Shown here piece after piece: positions 8,013-17,419 of a stretch of DNA of 64,000 nt (its first letter is position 1; each line of letters starts with the position of its first letter). A program made the translations under genes and the position numbers. Under the pieces are notes generated by a model that had not been told where the DNA came from, ran no database searches, and saw nothing but the letters and a program-made list of their open reading frames with translations. Origin of the DNA: Companilactobacillus kimchii DSM 13961 = JCM 10707 (lineage in GTDB: Bacteria; Bacillota; Bacilli; Lactobacillales; Lactobacillaceae); assembly GCF_001435445.1 (NCBI RefSeq), contig NZ_AZDH01000017.1, positions 100,891 through 164,890 on the forward strand, read 5' to 3'.

Positions 8013-9929
8013 ATGGACCTAAATAAAAGACAGATTCAATTGATTTTAATACTAGTTGAAAATAAAAGAGAACCTGACTATCTACCTCTAAGTGCTAAAG
8101 AGTTGTCTAGCAAAGTAAATGTTTCTACCAAAACCATTTATAAGGACTTACTAGTTATCGGTGACTATATTGATCAATACAAAGCTCAACTAGTTAAGAA
8201 ACCTAGAATTGGAATTTATATTAAGGGTAGTGATAGGAATCTTTTAAAAATTTTAACTGGCATAGATTTAAAAAAGGACAGTCAATATTTAGACAAAGAA
8301 ACAAGAAGAGAATTAGTTTTTAGTAAATTACTTAATTCTGACGAATTTATTACTATTCAAGATTTATCGGATAAATATTACGTCAATCGTCAAGTTATTT
8401 TAGAAGATATTGATGATATTGAATTACGCTTAAAATCAATAGGGATCAATCTTCAAAGGAAGTCTGGTAAAGGAATAAGGGTAGAATTAAACGAAAATCA
8501 ACGTAGAAAAATTCTAACACAAGTTATTTCTCGCCAATTATTTAATGCAACGACTACTATCAATGAACATAGTTTGAGAATTATTAATGATAATAAGCTA
8601 TCTATATCTAAAGAAATGATTACTGAGGTTGATAAGGTATTAAGCAATTTTACAAATAAACAGAATATGATTTTAAACGACTATGAGTATCAATCGTTGT
8701 TAGTTCATTTATTAATAGCAATTGAAAGAATCAAACTAGGAAAGTTTATTAATAGTGATCATTGGGGACATTCAGAAACCTATTTAGTGGAATCTAAGGT
8801 TCTTGCAAAAGATTTAGAGAAAAAATTAAACGTTAAGTTTCCCAAGCAAGAAATATATTATATTCAACTCCATTTAATAGCTGCTGGTAAAAAAAGAACC
8901 AATAAAATAGCAACCGATTTGGGTAAAAACACTTTACTACACGGTTACTTGAAAGACTTTGGGTATGACAAGCAATTATATGAAGGATTATTGCTACATA
9001 TAAATTCGTCATTGAACCGTTGGAAATTAGGAGTGTCAATAACAAATCCTTATAAAGATTCAATTATTCAAAAATATAGTTATGCATTTGAAGCAGCCGT
9101 CAATTTAAAGAAATTATATGAACAAAAGTATCATACAAAGATTAATGATGATGAAACAGCATATTTAGCACTGCACTTTGAGGCTTTCTTAGAAAGAAGA
9201 CGTGCTAGTAATAATATAATTCAAGCGGTAATTGTTTGCAGCACGGGATTAGGTACTTCGCAATTATTGGCAGCTCGCATTAAACGTGAATTTTCCAATG
9301 TAAAAGTAAAAGAAATTCTTTCTTATAATGAATATTTGAAATTTGACGCTAAGAATATTGATTTGATTATCAGCACAATTGAATTAGATGAGGGTGTTAT
9401 ACCAACAATTTATGTAAGTCCAGTAGTTTCAACTGAAGAATTGAAAAATAAAATTCGGATGGCAATCAATGACAAGAGTGAATTAACGGACGATAACCTT
9501 TTGTTTAATAGTCTTATATCAGAAAGAAACATACTAATTTCGAAAGTCGATTCTTGGGAAAAAGCAATTAGAATGCTTGGTAACCTATTAGAAAAGAACA
9601 ATGTTTTACAAAAAGGTTCAATTGAAAGTGCTATAAAGAGAGAGCATTTATCGTTCACATCCTTTAAAAATATTTCGACGCCACATGCTAATCCTAAATA
9701 TGTTAATGAATCACAGATTGGGGTATTGAAATTGGAAAAACCAGTAGTATGGGGTGAACAGTTAGTTAGTGTTGTTTTCTTTATTGCTTTTAAGGGGGAC
9801 GTACCCCAGGCTAAATTGGATGAAATTTATGATCGATTTTGGGATGTTTTAAGTAATGAAAAATTAATTAAAAAAATTATTTTAAGTGGTAGTAGCAAGA
9901 GTATATCTAACTTGTTGAAGGGGAAATAG
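8013..9929 (+). CDS. PRD-containing transcription activator with EIIB and EIIA domains
   Basis: This is a MtlR/LicR/ManR-type activator of 638 residues. Domains in order: N-terminal helix-turn-helix (LSAKELSSKVNVSTKTIYKDL, about 25-50) and a second winged helix; two PRD domains in the middle with conserved histidines (YYIQLHLIAAG; YLALHFEAF); a GatB-like EIIB domain with Cys409 in IVCSTGLGTSQ; and a fructose/mannitol-type EIIA domain with His558 in STPHANPKY. Such proteins read the phosphorylation state of the PTS and switch on the neighbouring operon. The frame is open from 7935, but ATG 8013 has GGAGG at the right distance and gives the normal N-terminus. Four genes of one sugar system follow directly. 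Confidence 0.92.
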   Translation: MDLNKRQIQLILILVENKREPDYLPLSAKELSSKVNVSTKTIYKDLLVIGDYIDQYKAQLVKKPRIGIYIKGSDRNLLKILTGIDLKKDSQYLDKETRRELVFSKLLNSDEFITIQDLSDKYYVNRQVILEDIDDIELRLKSIGINLQRKSGKGIRVELNENQRRKILTQVISRQLFNATTTINEHSLRIINDNKLSISKEMITEVDKVLSNFTNKQNMILNDYEYQSLLVHLLIAIERIKLGKFINSDHWGHSETYLVESKVLAKDLEKKLNVKFPKQEIYYIQLHLIAAGKKRTNKIATDLGKNTLLHGYLKDFGYDKQLYEGLLLHINSSLNRWKLGVSITNPYKDSIIQKYSYAFEAAVNLKKLYEQKYHTKINDDETAYLALHFEAFLERRRASNNIIQAVIVCSTGLGTSQLLAARIKREFSNVKVKEILSYNEYLKFDAKNIDLIISTIELDEGVIPTIYVSPVVSTEELKNKIRMAINDKSELTDDNLLFNSLISERNILISKVDSWEKAIRMLGNLLEKNNVLQKGSIESAIKREHLSFTSFKNISTPHANPKYVNESQIGVLKLEKPVVWGEQLVSVVFFIAFKGDVPQAKLDEIYDRFWDVLSNEKLIKKIILSGSSKSISNLLKGK

Positions 9930-9932
9930 AGA

Positions 9933-10397
9933 ATGAAAATTTTAGATTTATTAAATAAAAATCAAATGAACTTTAATATTGAAGCCGCCTCAAAACATGC
10001 GGTGATAAAAGAAATGGCCAAAATGTTTTTGGAAGATGGCGTTATTACAGACATTGATCAATATGTTGAATCAGTAATGGAAAGAGAAAAGACTGGGACG
10101 ACAGGAGTTGGCGGAGGAATTGCTATTCCACATGGTAAGTCAGATGTTGTTAAAACATCGTCAATTGCTTTTGCAAAGTTGAATCACCCAGTAGATTGGG
10201 ATGCATTAGATGGCAAAGATGTTTCAACTATTTTTATGCTATCGATACCAGGTGGATCGGAATCCAAAGAACATTTACGAGTGCTTTCTATGTTGGCACA
10301 ACGCTTAATGGATGACGATGTCATAGAAGCTCTTGATACTGCGAAAACTAAAGAAGACATAATTAATATTTTTCAAAATAAGGAGATTGTAAAATAA
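9933..10397 (+). CDS. PTS EIIA, fructose family
   Basis: This is a cytoplasmic phosphocarrier that takes phosphate from HPr and passes it to EIIB. It has 154 residues, the size of a lone EIIA of the fructose/mannitol class. The active histidine is His67 in GGGIAIPHGKSD. It starts three bases after the regulator stop codon and its stop overlaps the EIIB start (taATG). The system is split into separate A, B and C proteins rather than fused as in many FruA proteins. Confidence 0.93.
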   Translation: MKILDLLNKNQMNFNIEAASKHAVIKEMAKMFLEDGVITDIDQYVESVMEREKTGTTGVGGGIAIPHGKSDVVKTSSIAFAKLNHPVDWDALDGKDVSTIFMLSIPGGSESKEHLRVLSMLAQRLMDDDVIEALDTAKTKEDIINIFQNKEIVK

Positions 10398-10714
10398 TGA
10401 AAAGAAAATTGATTGCTGTTACGGCCTGTGCTACAGGAATTGCTCACACATATATGGCAGAAAAGGCACTTCGTAAGGCTGCTAAAGAAATGGATGTCCT
10501 TATTAAAGTCGAGACACAAGGAGCCACAGGAATTGGTAACCGTTTAAATGAAAAAGATGTTCAAATTGGTGAGGCCGTTATTTTTGCTACGGATACAAAG
10601 GTACGTGATTCTGAAAGATTTGCTGGGAAAAAGATTTTAGATATCAATGTCAGTGATCCAATTAAGGATGCTAAAAAGGTTATCAAGGATGCCTTAGCAT
10701 TGGCTGACAAATAA
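10397..10714 (+). CDS. PTS EIIB, fructose family
   Basis: This 105-residue protein carries the signature TACATGIAHTYMAEKAL, in which Cys11 is the phosphorylated residue. It passes phosphate from EIIA (His67 of the preceding protein) to sugar bound in EIIC. It is coupled to EIIA by a one-base overlap and followed by EIIC after 30 bases with a GGGGG-rich ribosome site. Family assignment is firm. Confidence 0.94.
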   Translation: MKRKLIAVTACATGIAHTYMAEKALRKAAKEMDVLIKVETQGATGIGNRLNEKDVQIGEAVIFATDTKVRDSERFAGKKILDINVSDPIKDAKKVIKDALALADK

Positions 10715-10744
10715 TAGAATTGTTAATTTAAGGGGGTATTAAAA

Positions 10745-11866
10745 ATGAGTAAATCATTTTGGAAAGAATTAGAGAAACATATTATGACCGGGATTTCCTA
10801 TATGATTCCTGTTGTTATTGCTGGTGCTGTTCTGATGGCTATTTCTAGAATTGGTGCTTCAGCTTTCGGTATTTCCAATATTTGGGATGAAAAATGGGCA
10901 ACAAATTCCAATGCAATTATTCAATTTTTACACACAGACGATGGATGGGGTGGATTAGCCTTAGGATTAATGTTTCCAATTATCTCTGGTTTCATTTCTT
11001 ATTCAATTGCCGATAAAGGTGGTATTGCACCCGGTATGATAGCTGGTGTTTTAGTCGCCAATATGAATGCTGGATTCTTGGGGGCTCTAGCCTCTGGTTT
11101 AATTGCAGGTTATACTGCTAAATTTATGTTTGACCATATTCATTTACCAGAAGCTATGAAATCCGTTGTTCCAGTTTTTCTAGTACCAGTTTTGGGTTCT
11201 TTAATTACTTTGATTTTAATTCAGTATGTTGTAGGTGGACCATTTGCTGCTTTGAATTCTGGTTTAGCAAGTTGGTTAAAATCAATGACCGGAGTTAATA
11301 AGGTTCTTCTTGCCGCTATTGTTGGTGGTATGGTTGGATTTGACTTAGGTGGCCCTGTTAATAAAGCCGCTGTTACAACCGCTATGGCTTTATTAACTAG
11401 TGGTGTCTATGATCCTAATACGGCTGCTCAAGTAGCAATTATTATTCCTCCTATTGGTTTAGGATTGGCAACCATTATTAACAATAAAAAATTTAGTCCA
11501 GAGTTAAATGAAGCAGGAAAGGCATCCTTTATTATGGGATTGATTGGTGTTAGTGAAGGTGCCATTCCTTTTGCCATCGAATCACCATTGAAGGTTATTC
11601 CTATTAATGTCGTTGGTTCAGCTTTAGGAAGTGCCATAGCTGTTGGATTAGGAGCAGTCAACAAAGCACCTATTAGTGGCTTTTATGGATGGTTTGCCGT
11701 TGATAATTGGCCAATTTATGTTCTAGGAATCTTTGTTGGATCAGCTTTTGTTACTGGTGCAACATTACTTGTTAGAAAGAATGCTGTGGTAGAAGAGGAT
11801 AATTCTGCCACTGAGATTGATGAAGATCAAGATAATGACTTTTCTGAAGAAGAGTGGGAGAGCTAA
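10745..11866 (+). CDS. PTS EIIC, fructose family
   Basis: This is the membrane subunit of the fructose-family PTS. The 373 residues start with HIMTGISYMIPVVIAGAVLM, typical of this class, and include GGMVGFDLGGPVNKAAVTTA (about 195-215) and GVSEGAIPFAIESPLKVIP (about 275-295), the conserved sugar-site loops. About eight to ten membrane segments are present. The last 30 residues are strikingly acidic (EEDNSATEIDEDQDNDFSEE). The stop codon overlaps the ATG of the GH38 gene, tying the transporter to the enzyme. Relatives in this branch include MngA-type transporters for mannosylglycerate; the substrate here is inferred from the GH38 partner. Confidence 0.92.
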   Translation: MSKSFWKELEKHIMTGISYMIPVVIAGAVLMAISRIGASAFGISNIWDEKWATNSNAIIQFLHTDDGWGGLALGLMFPIISGFISYSIADKGGIAPGMIAGVLVANMNAGFLGALASGLIAGYTAKFMFDHIHLPEAMKSVVPVFLVPVLGSLITLILIQYVVGGPFAALNSGLASWLKSMTGVNKVLLAAIVGGMVGFDLGGPVNKAAVTTAMALLTSGVYDPNTAAQVAIIIPPIGLGLATIINNKKFSPELNEAGKASFIMGLIGVSEGAIPFAIESPLKVIPINVVGSALGSAIAVGLGAVNKAPISGFYGWFAVDNWPIYVLGIFVGSAFVTGATLLVRKNAVVEEDNSATEIDEDQDNDFSEEEWES

Positions 11867-14436
11867 TGAAAAAGGTAAGTATTGTAAACCATACACACTG
11901 GGATAGAGAATGGTATTTCTCCGCCGAAGATTCAATCTTTTTAAGTGATAAGTTGTTTACTGATGCTATTGTTGAATTGGAAAAACATCCAGGTGCAAGT
12001 TTTACTTTAGATGGACAAATTTCAATTTTAAATGATTATTTAGAGATTCGTCCGGAAATGATGGATCGCATTAAAAAGTTAGTGGCAAATAATCAATTGA
12101 TTATAGGACCTTGGTTTACGCAACCCGATGCATTGCACATTAAAGGTGAATCTTTACTTCGTAATGGAATGATTGGAATATTAGATTCACAAAAATATGG
12201 TAAATATTTATCAGTTGGTTATTTACCGGATACTTTCGGGTTTAATTCACAGATGCCAGTTATTTTAAATCAATTAGGTCTATCTAGTTTCATTTTTTGG
12301 AGAGGAATAAATGCTAAGAGAATTGGTGGCTATTATTTTAATTGGCAATCTTTAGGAAAAGAGAATCACGTCACGGCAATTAATATGCCTCAAGGGTATA
12401 GTACAGGAATGCTCTTGAATGATAATCATGATTATGTTGATAAAAGATTGGATAATGCTGTTGAGTTTATCAGTGAAATTGAACAAGGAGATAATATCCT
12501 AATTCCATCAGGTAATGACCAATTAGATATAATTAAAGATTATCAAAAAAAAGTTGAACGTATTAATGACTTAGGAAAATATCAATATGAAATATCAGAT
12601 TATCAGGCTTTTGCCGAAAAAATTTCTAAACGAAATGACTTACCTAATTATGTAGGTGAGTTCATTGATCCTGTTTTGGCTAGAGTTCATCGTACTAGTA
12701 GTTCGAGCCGTATGAACATTAAGTTGGCTGCAAGAAAACTTGAATCTGAATTGATTGAGAAAGTTGAGCCTATGCTGGTAATTGCTAGATCAATGGGATT
12801 GGATATCAGTCAGAATCTATTAATTCGTTCATGGAAGAAATTATTGGAAAGTCAGGCACATGATAGTATGGCTGGTAGCGTGACGGATTCCGTTGAACAA
12901 GATATTATGCATCGTCTAAAAGAAGGCATGCAAATTAGCGATGATATCATTAATATCGTTGAGAATTTGATTGCTAAAGAGATTGATTTAAATAAAGACG
13001 AAGTACTGGTTTTCAATCCTTCCACACATGTGTTTAAAGGTTATAAAAAACTAGAACTGTTAACGATATCGAATGATCCTAAGTTAGAGGGATATTTAAG
13101 CGAAATTATTTCTCAAAGATTTATAGAACCACGTGAAAATATTTTGATACAAGATGAGACGGGTGATCATTATATTAAAGAAAATGGATATTATATTTCA
13201 GATATTCTAGTTAAAATAGAATTACCTGCACTAGGATTTAAAGTGTTCAAATTAGTTGAACATAACAATGAAAATAGTGTTCAAATATCAAATGTTAATA
13301 GCATAAGGAATGGACAAATTTCTATTAAATACGAGGACGGTCAAATAGAAATCAGTAATAAGAAACATTTTTGGAAGAATGCTATCTTAGTTGAAGATGT
13401 AGCCAATGATGGAGATACTTATGATTTTTCACCATTGAGAAATGGTCAAAGGTTTATGCTGAAATTTGATCAGTGTACGACCAAAACACATCATAATTTC
13501 TCTGAAATGATTTTATCAGGGGTAAAAAAATTACCTAAGTCACAAGTACAAAAACAATATCAGAACCAATTTGAGACGGTAAGTTACAAGCTACATATCA
13601 CATTATTATCTGACGATGATCGTATTCGTTTTAAATTTACATTTGATAATAAAGTTTTAGATCATCGTGTTCGAGTTGGAATAAGAACAGGCATGATATC
13701 GTCAACAAATATTGCTTCAGTACCATTTGGGTTTATTGAAAGATCTGCTATTGAACAGAAAAATAATGATTGGACAGAAGTACCAGTTAATATTTATCCA
13801 TTCGATAGTAATGTCACATTAAAAGATGGTAACAAAGGTGTCTCAGTGATTTCCAAGGACATTTCAGAGTATCAACAAGATAAAGATATTATTTGGCTGA
13901 CCATTATGGCAACTACTAATGAGTTAGGTAAACCGGATTTAGCTTATCGTCCTGGTAGAGCTTCTGGTGATACGACAAAGCAAGGACATATAATGATACA
14001 AACACCTGATGCGGAATTATTAGGATCAATTACTGAACACTTTAGTTTGGTGTTAGACCAATTTGATGAAATTAAGATACAGCAGATGACAAATAGTGAT
14101 AATCTGTCTGTCCCTAATTATCAAGAACAAACGCTTAATTTATTTCATAATAGGCTTGATAATAAAATTCAATTTCCAATAGTTAAGAAAAAAAATCTAA
14201 AGAATCTAGAATTGTTAAATTTGCCAAATGATTATCTGGTCAGTTCGATTTATCCATCTTATTTCGCTCAAGATGGATTTATCCTTCGATTGGAGAATGT
14301 AAGTCATGATTTTCAAAAACTAGATTCAAAATATTTCGGGGAAAATTATGAAATTGTTAATGCCATTGAACATAAAGTTGATGGGGATATCGTTATTGCA
14401 CCAATGAGTGTTATCTCTATTAAGATGAAATTTTAA
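11866..14436 (+). CDS. GH38 alpha-mannosidase (mannosylglycerate hydrolase-like)
   Basis: This is a family 38 glycoside hydrolase of 856 residues, a zinc-dependent retaining alpha-mannosidase. The metal-binding motif HTHWDREW is at 9-16, and the likely nucleophile is Asp122 in GYLPDTFGFNSQMP. The helical middle domain follows (SQAHDSMAGSVTDS near 330), then the beta-rich C-terminal half. ATG 11866 overlaps the EIIC stop codon; an in-frame GTG at 11854 exists but has a worse ribosome site. There is no signal peptide, so it works in the cytoplasm on what the preceding PTS delivers, probably a 6-phosphorylated alpha-mannoside. E. coli MngB beside MngA is the closest known arrangement; exact substrate unproven. 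Confidence 0.9.
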   Translation: MKKVSIVNHTHWDREWYFSAEDSIFLSDKLFTDAIVELEKHPGASFTLDGQISILNDYLEIRPEMMDRIKKLVANNQLIIGPWFTQPDALHIKGESLLRNGMIGILDSQKYGKYLSVGYLPDTFGFNSQMPVILNQLGLSSFIFWRGINAKRIGGYYFNWQSLGKENHVTAINMPQGYSTGMLLNDNHDYVDKRLDNAVEFISEIEQGDNILIPSGNDQLDIIKDYQKKVERINDLGKYQYEISDYQAFAEKISKRNDLPNYVGEFIDPVLARVHRTSSSSRMNIKLAARKLESELIEKVEPMLVIARSMGLDISQNLLIRSWKKLLESQAHDSMAGSVTDSVEQDIMHRLKEGMQISDDIINIVENLIAKEIDLNKDEVLVFNPSTHVFKGYKKLELLTISNDPKLEGYLSEIISQRFIEPRENILIQDETGDHYIKENGYYISDILVKIELPALGFKVFKLVEHNNENSVQISNVNSIRNGQISIKYEDGQIEISNKKHFWKNAILVEDVANDGDTYDFSPLRNGQRFMLKFDQCTTKTHHNFSEMILSGVKKLPKSQVQKQYQNQFETVSYKLHITLLSDDDRIRFKFTFDNKVLDHRVRVGIRTGMISSTNIASVPFGFIERSAIEQKNNDWTEVPVNIYPFDSNVTLKDGNKGVSVISKDISEYQQDKDIIWLTIMATTNELGKPDLAYRPGRASGDTTKQGHIMIQTPDAELLGSITEHFSLVLDQFDEIKIQQMTNSDNLSVPNYQEQTLNLFHNRLDNKIQFPIVKKKNLKNLELLNLPNDYLVSSIYPSYFAQDGFILRLENVSHDFQKLDSKYFGENYEIVNAIEHKVDGDIVIAPMSVISIKMKF

Positions 14437-14443
14437 ATAATTT

Positions 14444-14482
14444 AAGCCATCGTAATCTTTGCTAGATTATGATGGCTTTTTT
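14444..14482 (+). terminator. Terminator after the GH38 gene
   Basis: A 14-bp stem (14444-14457 with 14465-14478, one G-T pair), a seven-base loop and TTTTTT close the PTS-GH38 operon. The ribosome site of the next gene follows at once. Confidence 0.85.
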
Positions 14483-14495
14483 AAAGGAGAAGTTT

Positions 14496-15356
14496 ATGGG
14501 ATATTTGTTAGCATTAATTCCGGCACTAGGATGGGGATTTCAATCTATTGTCATGCAAAAGATCGGTGGAAAATTTACTAATAAAGTTATGGGAATGGCT
14601 ATGACCACTTTTGTTTTTGCAGTGATAATTTTTTTCTTCAAGCATCCGACAACTGTAAATAGTAATTTGATTATTGGATCTTTTCTTTGCGGTTTATTTT
14701 GGATTGTTGGACAATTATTACAGGTTAAAGCATTTGATTTAGTGGGCGTTTCAATGGCAATGCCAGTAAGTACAGGCGAACAGCTACTTGGTACTACTTT
14801 AATGGGTGCTTTGTATTTTCATGAATGGCAATCTGGATGGCAATTCATTTTAGGCATTGGAGCATTGGCTTTCATTATTGTAGGTATTTATCTGACTACA
14901 TATTCTAATGAGAAGAAAGAAAAAAATATAAATTTGAAATCAGGACTAATTGTTTTAACCATATCTTCACTTGGATTGATTGGTTATGCAGTTATTCCTA
15001 GAATCTTTGATTTGAATAGTTGGGATATATTGTTACCTCAATCGATAGCAATGTTGATTACTATGTTTATTATTGCTGGAGTCCAAAAAAATCGTAAAAT
15101 ATTAGACGTAAAAACTTGGCAGAATATGGTAACGGGAATATTTTTTGCCATTGCCAATATAGCAATTCTTTTTAGTAATGAGGTGAATGGCGTTGCCGTT
15201 GGATATACTTTATCTCAGTTAAATGTCATTGTAGCTACATTAGGCGGACTATTGATATTACATGAAAAAAAGTCTAAAAGGGAATTGTTTTTCACATTGA
15301 TAGGGTTGGTCTTAATAGTGGTTGGAGCAATAATGATAGGAGCAACAAAAGAATAA
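14496..15356 (+). CDS. Sugar uptake protein of the GRP family (GlcU/RbsU-like)
   Basis: This is a non-PTS membrane porter of the glucose/ribose porter family, 286 residues with about ten membrane segments. It begins GYLLALIPALGWGFQSIVMQK, the usual start of the family, and has the internal repeat region around QLLQVKAFDLVGVSMAMPVS. The frame stays open upstream to 14469 inside the terminator; ATG 14496 behind AAAGGAG is the better start. The gene sits after the GH38 terminator, so it depends on read-through or its own weak promoter. It may import glucose, ribose or another free sugar; the substrate is not visible in the sequence. Confidence 0.88.
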   Translation: MGYLLALIPALGWGFQSIVMQKIGGKFTNKVMGMAMTTFVFAVIIFFFKHPTTVNSNLIIGSFLCGLFWIVGQLLQVKAFDLVGVSMAMPVSTGEQLLGTTLMGALYFHEWQSGWQFILGIGALAFIIVGIYLTTYSNEKKEKNINLKSGLIVLTISSLGLIGYAVIPRIFDLNSWDILLPQSIAMLITMFIIAGVQKNRKILDVKTWQNMVTGIFFAIANIAILFSNEVNGVAVGYTLSQLNVIVATLGGLLILHEKKSKRELFFTLIGLVLIVVGAIMIGATKE

Positions 15357-15386
15357 AATGTATTTTGAATCTTAGGATTATATTAC

Positions 15387-15414
15387 GTGACATTTATACT
15401 AAACCGTGTATAAT
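15387..15414 (+). promoter_or_regulatory. Promoter of the dnaG-rpoD operon
   Basis: GTGACA (15387-15392, five of six bases of -35), a 16-base spacer and TATAAT (15409-15414) predict transcription from about 15421, just before the structured leader. Confidence 0.65.
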
Positions 15415-15428
15415 AAATAGTTGACAAG

Positions 15429-15485
15429 CGACTAGTGGTCCCAGTTTGCACTTTTTTGTGGGAGCACTTTTTTATTTCTAGGTCG
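15429..15485 (+). promoter_or_regulatory. Terminator-like hairpin in the dnaG leader
   Basis: An inner stem (15434-15443 with 15459-15468, one mismatch) is followed by seven T, like an intrinsic terminator. An outer helix (15429-15435 with 15478-15485, one bulged G) encloses it and the T run. It lies directly after the predicted start of dnaG transcription, so it could lower read-through into dnaG-rpoD or act as a 5' stabilising structure. Confidence 0.45.
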
Positions 15486-15576
15486 TTAGTGAGCAGTTCA
15501 ACATGTTTGTTTTCTTGAAATAGATGTGTTAGATTGTGTGCCTGTCTTATAAATATTCTGTGAGGAGGTGTATGCT

Positions 15577-17397
15577 ATGGCAACACGAATTCCTCAGGAA
15601 TTCATCGATGAGGTTACTTCAAAGACTAATATTGTTGATGTGATTAGTAAGTACGTGCAGCTGAAAAAATCCGGTAAGAATTTGTTTGGACTTTGCCCGT
15701 TTCATGAAGAAAGAACTCCTTCATTCTCTGTAGCGGAGGACAAGCAAATTTTTCATTGTTTCAGTTGTGGTCGTGGTGGAAATGTTTTTAAGTTCATTAT
15801 GGAAATTGAGAATAAGACTTTCCCAGAAGCTATAATTGAAGTTGCTCAAATGGGAAACATTTCTGTGCCTGATCAGTACCAAGCAAGTACGCCATATCAG
15901 AATTCTGATAGTCACGTTTTGCTTAAGATGTACGCTGATGCAGCCAAATTGTATAGCCACATTTTACTAAAAACGGAAAATGGTACACAAGCTTTGAAGT
16001 ATTTGAATAATCGTGATTTGGGTGAAGATTTAATCCAAACTTTTAATATCGGTTATGCTCCAAATAATAACGATCTCTTATTGCAATTCTTTAAGGGACG
16101 GGATGTCAGTGAAGATATCTTGAGAAAGTCAGGATTGTTTGCTGAGAATCAGGAGGGACAATTATTTGATCGGTTCCGCGATCGAGTAATGATTCCTATT
16201 ACTGATGAATCTGGAAATATCATTGCCTTTTCTGGTCGTATTTTAGATAAAACTGCCTCGACAGCTAAGTATCTGAATAGTCCAGAGACGCCGATCTTTA
16301 ATAAGGGGAAAACGTTGTTCAATTTGAACAATGCCAAAAAAGAGATCCGTGAAAAAAGTAATGTAATTTTATTTGAAGGATTCATGGATGTCATTAGTGC
16401 CTATAAAGCTGGTGTCACCAATGGTGTGGCTTCAATGGGTACTAGTTTGACAGATGATCAGTTATATACTTTAAGTCGTTTAACTAATCAAATTAATGTT
16501 TGTTACGATGGTGATGATCCAGGAGTCGAGGCTACTTATCGAGCTTTGACCCAGATGAATGATGATCGTTTCACCTACGGTGTTATCAGTATTCCTGATA
16601 AGAAGGATCCTGATGAGTTTATCCGAAGTGAGGGTAACGAGAAGTTTCAGAATTTGACTAATAATGGTGTGCAGACACCGATTTCTTTTATTCTGAATTA
16701 CTTTAAACGTAACTATAATCTGAATAATGAACATGATCAGTTAGAGTTTTTAAACCAATCTTTGCATGAGATAGTTAAGTTGCAATCACCGGTTGAAATC
16801 GATATGTATGTTGGTCGGGTTGCTGACGAAATGGGTGTTTCCAAAGAGGCAATCAATAAGGAATTGGATGCCTTGCGTCGACAACAAGCAATTAAGGAAC
16901 CAGCCAACAATTATAAAGATGTTCAACAGAGAGCTTTAGAGAAAGTAACTTCAAGTGTTAAGCCCAAGTATGATCGTTTAGAGAAATCGGAACGTTACCT
17001 ATTATATTGGGCAATTAATTATCCTGAAGTTCGTATTAATCTTAAAGGTGATGGATTCAAGTTTATCCATCAGAGTTATCAACGTATTTTTGATAGTTTA
17101 TTATCTTATGTCGATTCAGATGATGTGGAAGAAGAAATCAATATTTCTGATTTCATGAATGTCTTGGATAATGACGATAAGAATTTGTTAGCCGATTTGG
17201 AAATGATGAATATGCCGGAAGAATATAATGATCAAGAAATTGAGGATTATATTAGCAATATCAAGAATTCCAGTTTGGAAGAGCAGATTAAGGAAATTAA
17301 TGAACAGCTTAAAAAGGCGGCGATGGTCGGTGACAATAAATTGCAGTTAGATTTAACTAAGCAATTGATTGAGGTTAGAAGAATTCTTAGCAATTAA
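15577..17397 (+). CDS. dnaG: DNA primase
   Basis: DnaG makes RNA primers at the replication fork and works with the replicative helicase. The protein has 606 residues. The N-terminal CHC2 zinc finger is complete (Cys40, His43, Cys61, Cys64). The Toprim catalytic core has VILFEGFMDVISAYKAG with its conserved Glu and the metal-binding CYDGDDPG. The C-terminal helicase-binding domain covers roughly 450-606. A GTG at 15568 is in frame, but ATG 15577 has AGGAGG at a proper distance. rpoD follows after 22 bases, the usual macromolecular-synthesis arrangement. Confidence 0.97.
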   Translation: MATRIPQEFIDEVTSKTNIVDVISKYVQLKKSGKNLFGLCPFHEERTPSFSVAEDKQIFHCFSCGRGGNVFKFIMEIENKTFPEAIIEVAQMGNISVPDQYQASTPYQNSDSHVLLKMYADAAKLYSHILLKTENGTQALKYLNNRDLGEDLIQTFNIGYAPNNNDLLLQFFKGRDVSEDILRKSGLFAENQEGQLFDRFRDRVMIPITDESGNIIAFSGRILDKTASTAKYLNSPETPIFNKGKTLFNLNNAKKEIREKSNVILFEGFMDVISAYKAGVTNGVASMGTSLTDDQLYTLSRLTNQINVCYDGDDPGVEATYRALTQMNDDRFTYGVISIPDKKDPDEFIRSEGNEKFQNLTNNGVQTPISFILNYFKRNYNLNNEHDQLEFLNQSLHEIVKLQSPVEIDMYVGRVADEMGVSKEAINKELDALRRQQAIKEPANNYKDVQQRALEKVTSSVKPKYDRLEKSERYLLYWAINYPEVRINLKGDGFKFIHQSYQRIFDSLLSYVDSDDVEEEINISDFMNVLDNDDKNLLADLEMMNMPEEYNDQEIEDYISNIKNSSLEEQIKEINEQLKKAAMVGDNKLQLDLTKQLIEVRRILSN

Positions 17398-17419
17398 GCA
17401 TACTGGAGGAATATAATAT

